Shown: positions 1 to 8,200, counted from the stretch's first letter. The stretch is 10,445 bases of DNA from an uncultured beta proteobacterium (GCA_903938955.1 CAJAFJ010000527.1:1-10445); one strand, 5' to 3'. The notes: a model not told the origin generated them from the sequence alone. Translations and numbers: made by a program.

Positions 1-42
1 GGGCGCCTGGTAACCATCGTCATTGGAGATAAGGATTTTCAT
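1..42 (-). CDS. surE: SurE 5'-nucleotidase, N-terminal fragment (runs off left edge)
   Basis: Only the first 14 codons are inside the window; they read MKILISNDDGYQAP. This is the characteristic opening of SurE, the metal-dependent survival protein that removes phosphate from nucleoside 5'- and 3'-monophosphates in the cytoplasm. The Asp-Asp pair at residues 8-9 (SNDDG) is the conserved metal-binding pair of the family. The ATG at 42-40 is the natural start because an in-frame stop lies just upstream; no strong Shine-Dalgarno sequence is visible. The gene begins about 60 bases past the terminator of the upstream flavoprotein gene, so it probably has its own promoter. In many proteobacteria surE heads a cluster with pcm, nlpD and rpoS, but nothing beyond the edge can be seen here. 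The identification rests on 14 residues, which are distinctive. Confidence 0.88.
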   Translation of the reverse strand, partial: MKILISNDDGYQAP

Positions 43-63
43 AGTCAAACAGAGTTAACTTTT

Positions 64-69
64 ATTGTA
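64..69 (-). promoter_or_regulatory. Possible -10 element for surE
   Basis: Read on the minus strand this is TACAAT, one mismatch from the sigma-70 -10 consensus. It lies about 20 bases upstream of the surE start codon and downstream of the preceding gene's terminator, so a short leader would result. No matching -35 hexamer is found at 16-18 bases, so the call is tentative. Confidence 0.35.
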
Positions 70-99
70 GGGGGCGACAAACAAGGGTTTGCTCGGGGC

Positions 100-126
100 A
101 AAAAAATGCCCGCGCAGGGCGGGCAT
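100..126 (-). terminator. Intrinsic terminator after the flavoprotein gene
   Basis: On the minus strand a perfect 8-bp stem (ATGCCCGC paired with GCGGGCAT, 5-base loop) is followed directly by a run of Ts. It starts 21 bases after the TAA stop of the nitronate-monooxygenase-like gene. This is a textbook Rho-independent terminator and separates that gene from surE downstream. Confidence 0.9.
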
Positions 127-147
127 CTCAGACGACGGGTCGACCAA

Positions 148-1392
148 TTACTCCGGCAACGCCACTTTGTTGTCGACGCTGAACTGGTAGTCCTTGAAAA
201 TGTGCTCAGCACTCAATTGCTGGTAACTGCCATCAGCCAGACGTTTCGTCGTATCTTTCAGACGGTAGGTGGTGGAGCCGCAAGTCCAGCAGTTGTAGTT
301 GCGCATATGGGTGCACAGGCAGGTTTTGTCCATGACCGAGAGTGTTTTCAAATCAGGATGCAACAGCACTTCGCGGTTGTAGGCCGTGATGTAGGCGCAA
401 TTGCCATTGCCATCCAGCAAGTAGCCATAAGACTCGCAGCCCGGGCGAATACCAGAGCCAATCGCAGGCGTGTTTTTGAGCATGCGCATCGGGTAGCCGG
501 TGGGCGAGATGGTGTTGACGATGATGTCTTCTTCGCTGGCCTTGAAGTATTCCTGCTTGGCCTTGTCGGTCAAACCGCACTCTGTGGCCACCGTGAAGCG
601 CGTGGCCACTTGCACCGCCGCCGAGCCGCCTTCAAGAAAGGACACCGCATCGCTGCCGGTAAAAATACCGCCAGCGGCAATCACCGGAATATCAAGCTGC
701 TCGGTTTTCAGGAACGCAATGATTTCGGCGCAAATGGTGGCCAGGTCGTATTGCGCCCAGTCCATGCCAAAACCCAGGTGACCACCCGCCAGCGGGCCTT
801 CGACGACCACGTAATCAGGGAAACGGTTCAGGCGTGCGTTCTTGCGCAAAAACAGCTGCAGCGCCCGCACCGACGACACGATGATGCCGAGCTTGACATC
901 GCGAAACCGGGGGTGCTCAGCCATCAGGCCGAACGAGCCCAAGTGCAGGCCGGCGCTCAGGGTGATGCCGTCAATACCGGCATCCATCGCCGAGGTCATG
1001 CGCACCTGCAGCGTCTCGCGCGGGGCATTCATGGTCAGTTTTTCCATGCAGTTGACAAACACCATGCCCTCGCCTTTCTTGGCGCTCATGGTGGCTTCAA
1101 CGTGCCGCTTGGTGGCTTCAGCCACCTCTGCCAGGTCAAATTTGATCTTGGATTTGTCAGAGTTGTCGATGTTGTACTTGTACAGGCGGGTCTTTTCTTT
1201 GACAAAACTGGTGTCAAAGCGCCGATCGGACACGTCTGAGATCATGGCGTCGGAAATGTGGCCAATGCCACCCAGGCGCGCCGCCTCCAGGGCCAGTTCG
1301 GCGGTGGAAATATCAACACCCATGCCACCAATCATGATCGGCACGTACTCTTTTTTTCCGAACTTCAGGCGAAAGTCATCAACACGTTTCAT
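148..1392 (-). CDS. Nitronate monooxygenase-like FMN-dependent oxidoreductase
   Basis: A 414-residue TIM-barrel flavoprotein of the nitronate monooxygenase/2-nitropropane dioxygenase family. Characterised members use FMN to oxidise alkyl nitronates; the true substrate here is unknown. Visible signatures are the N-terminal PIMIGGMGVDIS segment (residues 18-29), AGGH at 202-205 with His205 in the position of the family's catalytic histidine, and the FMN-phosphate loops AAGGI (239-243) and GGSAAVQVATRF (255-266). After about residue 310 the protein carries a cysteine-rich tail: Cys319, Cys332, and a tight set at 358, 360, 368 and 371. I chose the ATG at 1392 over the TTG at 1416 because AAGGA lies 5 bases upstream of the ATG and the barrel strand begins soon after. 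It lies 67 bases downstream of the exonuclease gene on the same strand, so the two are probably co-transcribed. A FabK-like or other flavin reductase role is the main alternative. Confidence 0.85.
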   Translation of the reverse strand: MKRVDDFRLKFGKKEYVPIMIGGMGVDISTAELALEAARLGGIGHISDAMISDVSDRRFDTSFVKEKTRLYKYNIDNSDKSKIKFDLAEVAEATKRHVEATMSAKKGEGMVFVNCMEKLTMNAPRETLQVRMTSAMDAGIDGITLSAGLHLGSFGLMAEHPRFRDVKLGIIVSSVRALQLFLRKNARLNRFPDYVVVEGPLAGGHLGFGMDWAQYDLATICAEIIAFLKTEQLDIPVIAAGGIFTGSDAVSFLEGGSAAVQVATRFTVATECGLTDKAKQEYFKASEEDIIVNTISPTGYPMRMLKNTPAIGSGIRPGCESYGYLLDGNGNCAYITAYNREVLLHPDLKTLSVMDKTCLCTHMRNYNCWTCGSTTYRLKDTTKRLADGSYQQLSAEHIFKDYQFSVDNKVALPE

Positions 1393-1397
1393 CAAAT

Positions 1398-1402
1398 TCC
1401 TT
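1398..1402 (-). promoter_or_regulatory. Ribosome binding site deciding the flavoprotein start
   Basis: AAGGA on the minus strand lies 5 bases before the ATG at 1392. The in-frame TTG at 1416 lies upstream of this site and has no comparable sequence, so the shorter protein is preferred. Confidence 0.6.
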
Positions 1403-1459
1403 GGGGCAAATCGCAAGCCAGAACAGCTTTACAAGCCGGAATTCTACCCCGTCAATAGT

Positions 1460-2488
1460 TCAAATTGACTGGCTGAAGAATTCCCCTGCCCGGCTTGAGT
1501 ACATCACGCCCGCATCCAGTTTCTCCACCTGAACACGCGCAGGGCGGCTACCATAAACATTCAATTTCAACCACTCGAATTCGGTCGCCAGTTGATCCTG
1601 ATCAGCAATTTTTGTGTGCCAGACACGTTGCTCGGCGTTCCAGCGGTAAGCCCGTGCTTTGAGCAGGTCTTTGGCCTCAAACGGGGCGCCAGTGGCCTGC
1701 AGGCGGTAGCTGGACTGGCGAGTGGCCGCGATGATTTTGGCCAGCCCGCTTTGACCCGTGGTGGGCAAGGCCTCGGCCAGCACCGCCAGCAGCGCGTGGC
1801 AATCGACTTCAGCGCGATGGGCCTCGTAAAACCAGCCTTTTTCCAGCGCCAGATACTCCAGCTTGGCCGAGCCATGGCCTTCTTTTTTCCAGTCAATATC
1901 GGCAAACGAGCAGCCCCAGGGCAGCTTGGCAAAGGCGGGGATGCGCGCTTCGCAAAAAGGCCGGTCAAAGCCCGCGTTGTGGGCAATCACCAAATCAGCC
2001 CCGGCCAGCAGGGCGGCGATTTTGGCCTCATCAAGGTGCTTGCCCCGCACCATCTCGGTAGAAATCCCGGTGATGGCCTCAATTTCTTGGGAGACCGGGA
2101 TACCCGGGTCTTCCAATTCGTCGTACACCAGCACCTCACCCACCGGCAAACCGGTGCTCGTGTCCACATCCACCTGCAACATGGCCAACTCAATAATTTT
2201 GTCTTTGCTCTGGTCCAGACCGGTGGTCTCTGTGTCGAGCACCAACACGCGCAGCGTGGGCCCCTGCGGCGCGCGGTCAAAGCGCGACACCGGCTTCAGG
2301 CGGCGCAGCACCCGGTAGTCGGGATCACGGACCAGGGCCTGCGCCATGGCGTCCAAACTCATCGCCGGGGCGACTTCAGGTTTCACGGGGGTGGCGCGAC
2401 GTGGTTTGGTCGTGGCTTTGGGCTTGGAGGGCGCGCTTGAAGCCGGCGCGGGAATGTCAAGGTCAAGCGAAAATTGCGGATCGGTCAC
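1460..2488 (-). CDS. DEDDh-family 3'-5' exonuclease (DNA polymerase III epsilon-like)
   Basis: A 342-residue protein with a DnaQ-like exonuclease core at about residues 78-242. The catalytic set is complete: Asp85 and Glu87 in DTETTG (Exo I), Asp175 in HNAGFDRPF (Exo II), and His224 with Asp229 in HRAEVDCHAL (Exo III), the DEDDh pattern. Such enzymes remove nucleotides from 3' ends of DNA or RNA using two metal ions. The first 45 residues are rich in Ala, Pro and Lys and look disordered. A tail of about 80 residues after 260 contains a Trp/Tyr-rich stretch (LLKARAYRWNAEQRVWH, 275-291) that is not part of the catalytic fold. The length and extra regions make it unlikely to be the replicative proofreading subunit itself. 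The start is a GTG with only a weak upstream purine run (GAAAG); an internal ATG at 2362 (residue 43) is possible but would remove only the low-complexity part. Probably co-transcribed with the flavoprotein gene downstream. Confidence 0.85.
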   Translation of the reverse strand: MTDPQFSLDLDIPAPASSAPSKPKATTKPRRATPVKPEVAPAMSLDAMAQALVRDPDYRVLRRLKPVSRFDRAPQGPTLRVLVLDTETTGLDQSKDKIIELAMLQVDVDTSTGLPVGEVLVYDELEDPGIPVSQEIEAITGISTEMVRGKHLDEAKIAALLAGADLVIAHNAGFDRPFCEARIPAFAKLPWGCSFADIDWKKEGHGSAKLEYLALEKGWFYEAHRAEVDCHALLAVLAEALPTTGQSGLAKIIAATRQSSYRLQATGAPFEAKDLLKARAYRWNAEQRVWHTKIADQDQLATEFEWLKLNVYGSRPARVQVEKLDAGVMYSSRAGEFFSQSI

Positions 2489-2627
2489 GGAGAGCTTTCG
2501 GATTCAGAAGGATTCAGGGCAGCATTACACCGCACTCTGAGCGCCGGGGTGGCCAGCCGCGCCAAGACCCCGGTGGCAGCGGCTCACACCAGCCGTCAGC
2601 GCTTGGATTTTCAGGTAAATTGGGGCC
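2489..2627. other. Divergent intergenic spacer, 139 bases
   Basis: Separates the divergent exonuclease and CoA-transferase genes, so it must hold promoters for both directions unless longer transcripts enter. I found no convincing paired -35/-10 hexamers and no clear operator palindrome. Confidence 0.5.
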
Positions 2628-3539
2628 ATGACCACCTCACTCAAATCCCCTGCCCTGCGCCCACTGCGCGGTGTGCGCGTGCTCAGTCTCGCCCTCAACC
2701 TGCCCGGCCCGGCGGCCCTGATGCGCTGCCAGCACATGGGCGCCACCTGCGTCAAGCTGGAGCCCCCGCCGCCTGCCGGTTTAGCCCCCGGCGCCTCCGG
2801 CGACCCCATGAGCTGGTACAAACGCGCCGCTTACGAGGCGATGCACCAGGGCGTGCGCGTGGCGACGGCCGACCTCAAAACCGACAAAGGCCAGAAAGCC
2901 CTGCACCGCGAGCTGGCCAAGGCAGATGTTTTATTAACCTCGTTTCGCCCCTCGGCCCTGCGCAAACTCGGGCTGGAATGGAAGGCCTTGCACAAGCGCT
3001 ACCCGGCGCTGTCGATCGTGGCCATCGTGGGCGCTCCCGGCGTTCGCGCCGATGAGCCCGGGCACGACCTGACCTACCAGGCCGAAAGCGATCTGGTGAC
3101 CGGCCTTGAATTGCCGCCCACCCTGTATGCCGACATGGGCGGCTCGCTGATGGCCACCGAGGCGGTATTGCAGGCCCTGCTGGTTCAACGGCAAAAAGGC
3201 AAAGGCAGCTACCTCGAAGTGGCGCTGTCCGAGGCGGCCGCCTACCTGGCCTTGCCGCGCACCTGGGGCGTGACCCTGCCCGGCGAAGCGGTGGGCGGTG
3301 GCCATGCCGGCTACCAGGTCTACCCGTGCCAAGACGGGCGCGTGGCGCTGGCCGCACTGGAGCCCCACTTTGCCAAGGCCTTATGCAGCGTGGCAGGCGT
3401 GGCGGATGCCAGCATCGGGTCCATGATGGCGCCCGCCACCCGCCAGGTGATTGCAGACTATCTGCTCAGCAAAACCCGCCAGGCGCTGGACCAGCTTTCG
3501 GCGGAAAAAGATATTCCGCTTTACACGCTGCCCAATTAA
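2628..3539 (+). CDS. Class III CoA-transferase / alpha-methylacyl-CoA racemase-like protein
   Basis: A 303-residue member of the CaiB/BaiF family, which moves CoA between carboxylic acids or epimerises 2-methylacyl-CoAs. The N-terminal Rossmann-like part is recognisable from GVRVLSLALNLPGPAALMRCQ (about 15-35), HMGATCVKLE (36-45) and the DLKTDKG segment (82-88). PGHDLTYQA (144-152) carries His146, and YADMGGS (167-173) carries Asp169 at the place of the family's catalytic aspartate. GGGHAGYQVYPCQDGRVALAALEPHF (223-248) matches the acyl-binding part of the racemase branch. It is shorter than the usual 360-400 residues, with a reduced C-terminal region, but ends in a natural-looking DIPLYTLPN, so I do not consider it broken. 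The ATG at 2628 has only a weak ribosome site. It is a single gene: divergent from the exonuclease and convergent with the envelope operon, so context says little about its substrate. Confidence 0.85.
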   Translation: MTTSLKSPALRPLRGVRVLSLALNLPGPAALMRCQHMGATCVKLEPPPPAGLAPGASGDPMSWYKRAAYEAMHQGVRVATADLKTDKGQKALHRELAKADVLLTSFRPSALRKLGLEWKALHKRYPALSIVAIVGAPGVRADEPGHDLTYQAESDLVTGLELPPTLYADMGGSLMATEAVLQALLVQRQKGKGSYLEVALSEAAAYLALPRTWGVTLPGEAVGGGHAGYQVYPCQDGRVALAALEPHFAKALCSVAGVADASIGSMMAPATRQVIADYLLSKTRQALDQLSAEKDIPLYTLPN

Positions 3540-3547
3540 CAGCGAAC

Positions 3548-3572
3548 AACAGCGCTCTGCAGCAGCTGTTTT
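3548..3572 (+). terminator. Weak candidate terminator after the CoA-transferase
   Basis: AACAGC pairs with GCTGTT around an 11-base loop, ending in TTTT, starting 8 bases after the stop codon. The stem is only 6 bp and the T run short. Its position between two convergent genes favours a terminator, but the structure alone is weak. Confidence 0.3.
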
Positions 3573-3609
3573 ACCGGTCAACTGCTTGCGCCTGGGGCGG
3601 GGTTGGGGT

Positions 3610-4680
3610 TCAGGGATTGCGTTCCAGCACGCCATTGTTGACTTTGACCTTGTCGCCCACCAGGAAACCGGGGTCTGCGGCGTAGCTCAGGGTCTGGGTC
3701 GTGTTGTTTGGCAGGCGCACCACCACCTCGTAATGTTTGCTGGCGTTGGCTTTGGCTTCCAGCGCCCGCCCAGCGTAGGCACCGCCCAAAGCGCCGGCAA
3801 TTTGCGCCACGGTGCGGCCATTGCCACCGCCCACCTGGTTGCCCAGCACGGCCCCAATCACACCGCCACCAATGGTGCCCAGGTAGCCGCCTTCGCCCTT
3901 GACTTCCACCACGTTGATGGCTTCCACCGTGCCGCAGTTGTGGCAGACGCTGATTTGCACGGGCACCGAGGTGTTGAGCAAGTCATGGCCCCAGACAACA
4001 CGGGTCACGCGCTCACCCCATTTCAGCTGGGCCGTCACCGCACTGTTGGCCACGATCCGGTCGCGGTTTCGGATGGTGTAGGTGCCGACGTATTCGCCGG
4101 GCGCCACTTCGGGCAGCTGGATCTTGCCCTTGACGCCGGCGATCGTCACATCGGCCTTGCCGCCGGGCGAGCCGTTCAGGGACATGTGCAGGTCATTGCC
4201 ACCGCGCAGGTCCGCGATCGGCGCAACCTTAAAACGCTCGATCCGTGGCTGCAGACTGGGCACCTCTTTCACGGGGTGGTAACCCACACTGGTTTGCAGG
4301 GATTCGTTCAAGACCATGCTGGTCACCTGGTTGCCCACACGCAGGTTGGCCGTGACCGGGCTGCGGGCCGCTATTTGGTCGCGGTTGTTGATGGTGTAAG
4401 TGCCCTCGTACTGGCCGGGTTCGGTTTCAACCAGCATCACGTTGCGCATGGCCCCCTCAATGTGCAGGGTGACCAGGCCACCCGGCGTGCCGTAAATATC
4501 AAAATTCAGTTCAACACCGGGGGCCAGGCGCCGCACCTCGTCGACGTTAAACATGGCAATGCTGGGGGCGGTCTGGCTGTTGTTGTAGCCCTGCGCTTGT
4601 GCCTGGCTGGACATCAAGACGGGTGGCAACAAGGCGGCCGCCACGAACAGGCTGGCTAGGTAGTTGTGTTTGTTTTTCAT
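3610..4680 (-). CDS. Exported protein with duplicated beta-rich domain and C-terminal glycine zipper
   Basis: A 356-residue envelope protein of unknown specific role. Residues 1-30 form a signal peptide with a hydrophobic core and a cleavage-like SQAQAQ end, without a lipobox. Two homologous units of about 85 residues follow (about 41-128 and 147-235): each has an I-x-x-F-x-V opening, a GTPGG or GSPGG turn, PG-x-Y-x-GTYTI and NRD-x-I. They look like a beta-sandwich tandem. Next comes SVCHNCGTVEAI (244-255) and a glycine zipper at about 264-306 (GGYLGTIGGGVIGAVLG, then GALGGAYAGRALE), as in the SlyB/17-kDa surface antigen group, which packs helical hairpins in or at the outer membrane. A short C-terminal domain ends the protein. 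AAAGG lies 8 bases before the ATG. The gene starts 22 bases after the small lipoprotein gene, so the two form an operon. Confidence 0.82.
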   Translation of the reverse strand: MKNKHNYLASLFVAAALLPPVLMSSQAQAQGYNNSQTAPSIAMFNVDEVRRLAPGVELNFDIYGTPGGLVTLHIEGAMRNVMLVETEPGQYEGTYTINNRDQIAARSPVTANLRVGNQVTSMVLNESLQTSVGYHPVKEVPSLQPRIERFKVAPIADLRGGNDLHMSLNGSPGGKADVTIAGVKGKIQLPEVAPGEYVGTYTIRNRDRIVANSAVTAQLKWGERVTRVVWGHDLLNTSVPVQISVCHNCGTVEAINVVEVKGEGGYLGTIGGGVIGAVLGNQVGGGNGRTVAQIAGALGGAYAGRALEAKANASKHYEVVVRLPNNTTQTLSYAADPGFLVGDKVKVNNGVLERNP

Positions 4681-4702
4681 GACGGTGGCCTTTGTGTTTG
4701 TT

Positions 4703-4927
4703 TTATTTGTCTTTGGTCACTTCGTGGCCAATCACGCCACCCACGGCGGCACCCGCAGCGGTGCCCAACACGCCACCCCCGACGACACTGCCAGCCACGC
4801 CACCAATAACAGCGCCTGTGGCAGTTCCTTTTTCTTGTGCGGTCATGCCAGCACAACCGCCCAGACCCAAGGCAAGCACCAGCCAAACGGCGGACGACCC
4901 AGTGAAAAAGTTTTTGTTCAAGTTCAT
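4703..4927 (-). CDS. Small glycine-zipper lipoprotein
   Basis: A 74-residue predicted outer-membrane lipoprotein. A short N-region and hydrophobic stretch (about 11-22) lead to the lipobox LGGC, with Cys25 as the expected lipidated residue. Residues 34-68 are a glycine zipper: GTATGAVIGGVAGSVVGGG followed by GTAAGAAVGGVIG, as in YMGG/17-kDa-antigen-type domains that form a tight helical hairpin. It ends with a charged HEVTKDK. The reading frame stays open upstream to 5098, but the ATG at 4927 is preferred because it is preceded by GGAG 9 bases upstream and puts the signal peptide at the N-terminus. First gene of the operon with the larger glycine-zipper protein. Its exact function is unknown; an envelope-integrity or stress role is inferred from the family only. 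Confidence 0.85.
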   Translation of the reverse strand: MNLNKNFFTGSSAVWLVLALGLGGCAGMTAQEKGTATGAVIGGVAGSVVGGGVLGTAAGAAVGGVIGHEVTKDK

Positions 4928-5203
4928 GATGAATAACTCCAGGTTGAATAAAAAAACCGTGACGAGCTTGACGCGTTGCCACAGACCTGAGGGCATTGTT
5001 TGACGGTTATCAAAATAACTCTGTACGCCACCGAACGGAGCGCCCCGCGCTTCATCTTTACGATGCGGTATGTAAATAGACGCCTGATAAAAATCCATTC
5101 AGCGTATAAGCAAGGACCCGTTCCCTCTTGTCTTAAAGAATGTCTTCCCGATGCCCCACAAATCAGCCGCCCCACAGACGTTCTCCCTTGGTTCAACGCA
5201 ACC
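4928..5203. other. Divergent intergenic spacer, 276 bases
   Basis: Lies between the envelope operon and the signalling operon and should contain promoters for both. An AT-rich stretch with eight Ts (minus strand, about 4949-4956) precedes the lipoprotein ribosome site. TTGACG occurs on the plus strand at 4970 and at 5000, but without a good -10 at standard spacing. The kinase reading frame stays open back to 5000, but the peptide it would add resembles no domain. Confidence 0.5.
5006..5019. repeat. Small inverted repeat in the divergent spacer
   Basis: GTTAT and ATAAC flank a 4-base CAAA centre. A dyad in a divergent promoter region could be an operator, but a 5-bp arm is also expected by chance. 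Confidence 0.3.
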
Positions 5204-8200
5204 ATGAGGGCGGTGCACAAAAATATCGGCTGGCTGGTGTCGGTGCTCTTGTTGCTGGTGCTGGGACTGAGCGCGACCTTCTGGACCTTTGGTCAAATTG
5301 ACCAGGCAGCGCTTGAACGCACCAAAGCAGGGCAAGACATCAACCAGGCCGAAGACTTTTTATCGGCTTTGAAAGACGCCGAAACCGGGCAACGCGGCTA
5401 CCTCTTGACCGGCGACGCCACTTTCTTGCAGCCTTACGCGCAAGTGCTGGCCCACGTCATCCCCGACCTGGCTGATTTACGCCAAACAAGCACGCTCACC
5501 GCGGCACAACACCACCTCGACGCGGCGGCGCCCTTGCTCCAAGCCAAAATGGCCGAATTGGCACAAGCCATTGAATTGCGCAGTCAGGGTCAACAAGCCG
5601 CAGCGATACGCGTCATCAGCCATGGCGAGGGCAAACGCCTGATGGACGCCATTCGCCTTGAAATCGGCAGCTTTGTGGAAATGGCAGAAACCGCCCGTGC
5701 GCAGCATGACGCGGACTTTCAGGCCCGCATGCGGCAGCTGTTCAGCCTTATTGTGGGTATCGGCTTTGTGGCCGTGCTGGCGGGACTGACGCTGGCTTAT
5801 TGGGTGTACCGGGCGGCCCAGCAGCGGATTGAGAACGCCCTTCACCTTGAAACGCAGAAGTCGCTGGCACGCCAGGAGGCCTCCAACCAACTGCTGCAAA
5901 CAGCCAACAGCACCCTGCGTGAAAACGAAGCAAAACTGGCGGTCACGCTCAACTCGATTGGCGACGCCGTCATTGCCACCGACCACCTGGGCCACATCAC
6001 GCTGCTCAACCCCATCGCGCAAGACCTCACGGGCTGGACGCAGGCGCAGGCAGTGGGTCGCCCGGTGGATGAGGTCTTCCACATCATCCACAAAGAAACC
6101 CGCCATCTCGCCGTGGTGCCGGTAGCGGAAACGCTGACGAATGGCACCATTCAGGGCCTGGCCAACCACACGGTGCTGATTGCGCGTGATGGCCGCGAGT
6201 TTGATATTGCCGACAGTTGCGCCCCTATTCGCGGCCTGAACGAAGAAGTGATCGGCGCCGTGCTGGTGTTTCGCAATGTCACCGACGAGTACACGGTGCA
6301 GCAAAGTTTGCGCGACAGTTCCGCCCTGCTTCAGGCCATTCTCAACACCGTGGTGGACGGCATCATCACCGTGCATGCACACGGTGGCATTGTCGAAACC
6401 GTCAACCCGGCGGTGGAGCACATGTTTGGCTACACCACCGAGGAACTCAGCGGACTGCGCTTGAGCCAGTTGATACCCGAACTGGATCAAAACCACCGCC
6501 TCATGTCGCTTGACTACTACAGCGCCAGCATTGAAGCCCAGGCCAACGGCTTGGGCCGCGAGGTGGTGGGCCGCCGCAAAGACGGCAGCAGCTTTGCGCT
6601 GGAGATCTCCGTCAGTGAAATGACGCAAGGCAGCCAACGCTATTTCACCGGCATTTTGCGTGACATCAGCGCACGCAAACAAGCCGAAGAGACGCTGCGC
6701 AAGGCCGGTGCCTTGCAAAAAGCGATCTTTGACAGCGCCAACTTCTCCAGCATCGCCACCGATGCCCGGGGCGTGATCCAGATTTTCAACGTCGGCGCCG
6801 AGCGCATGCTGGGTTACACCGCCCAGGAAGTGATGAACCAGCGCACCCCGGCTGACATCTCGGACCCGCAAGAAATCATTGCCCGCGCCAAGACGCTCAG
6901 CGCCGAGTTGGACACGCCCATCACCCCCGGTTTCGAGGCGCTGGTGTTCAAGGCCTCGCGCGGTATTGAAGACATTTATGAGCTGACCTACATCCGCAAG
7001 GACGGCAGCCGCTTCCCGGCGGTGGTGTCGGTCACCGCGCTACGCGACGACAACAACGCCATCATTGGCTACCTGCTGATCGGCACCGACAACACCGCAC
7101 GCAAGCAGATAGAAGCCGAGCGCCAGCAACTGGACAAGGCGTTGATCGAGAAAAACATTGAACTGGAGCGCGCCCGGGATGTCGCCGACAAGGCCAACCT
7201 GGCTAAATCAGACTTCTTGTCCAGCATGAGCCATGAGTTGCGCTCCCCACTCAACGCCATTCTGGGCTTTGCCCAACTCATGGAGGTTGGCCCACCCGAG
7301 CCCACGCCGGGCCAGAAAGCCCGGATCGAGCAAATTTTGCGTGCCGGCTGGTATTTGCTGGAGTTGATCAACGAAATTCTGGACCTGGCGCTGATCGAGT
7401 CCGGCACGGTTTCGCTCTCACTCGAACCCACCTCGTTAACGGAAGTGCTGCAAGACTGTCAGACCATGATTGAGCCGCAGGCAGAAAAAAGACATATCCA
7501 CATTAGCTACCCACAATTTGAAGCACCGTGCTTTGTCCAGGCAGACCGCACCCGGCTCAAGCAGGTGATCATCAACCTGCTGTCTAACGCCATAAAGTAC
7601 AACAAAGCCGACGGCCACGTTGATGTAACGTTCAGCACCCCGGCTGCGCAACGCCTGCGCGTCACGGTACGGGACACCGGCGAGGGCTTGTCGCAACCGA
7701 AGCTGGCACAGCTGTTCCAGCCATTCAACCGCCTGGGCCAGGAGCTGAACGCCGAAGAAGGCACGGGCATCGGCCTGGTGGTCAGCAAGCGCCTGGTGGA
7801 GTTGATGGGCGGCGCCATTGGTGCCGCCAGCACCGTGGGACAGGGCAGCGAGTTCTGGTTTGAACTCAATGCGGCCGATGAACTGCAGTTGCTGCACGAT
7901 GTATCCGAACCGCTGGCGCCCCTGCACAAGCACACGGTTCACAACGCATCGGTGCGCACCCTGCTGTATGTCGAAGACAACCGGGCCAACATGGAGCTGG
8001 TGAACCAGCTCATCGCCATGCGCCCCGACATGAATTTACTGGGTGCCGAAGACGGCAGGCGCGGCATTGAAATGGCGCGACTGCATTTGCCTGAGCTGAT
8101 TTTGATGGACATCAACCTGCCGGGCATCAGCGGCATCCAGGCGCTGAAGCTCCTGCGCCAAGACCCTGCCACCCGCCATATTCCGGTCATGGCCCTGAGC

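Noticed and set aside
106..1239. Long plus-strand open frame opposite the flavoprotein gene
   Set aside because: The product is rich in His, Arg, Gln and Val with no fold signature, and it lies antisense to a gene with clear motifs; such frames arise from GC-rich codon use.
3451..4659. 402-codon plus-strand open frame overlapping the CoA-transferase end and the envelope gene
   Set aside because: It overlaps a recognisable coding region on the opposite strand and the CoA-transferase in another frame; its composition is antisense-like and no ribosome site is present.
4970..5030. TTGACG hexamers as -35 elements of a kinase promoter
   Set aside because: Neither copy has a -10 hexamer with more than three consensus matches at 16-18 bases, so no promoter was called.
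4928..5098. Longer version of the small lipoprotein starting at 5098
   Set aside because: It would bury the signal peptide and lipobox behind 57 residues; the ATG at 4927 has a ribosome site and gives a normal lipoprotein.
5000..5203. N-terminal extension of the kinase from a TTG at 5000
   Set aside because: There is no ribosome site, the added 68 residues lack domain character, and the first membrane segment follows immediately after the ATG at 5204.
5477..6871. 464-codon minus-strand open frame inside the kinase
   Set aside because: It is antisense to continuous CHASE3 and PAS coding sequence and is rich in His and Gly without any domain pattern.
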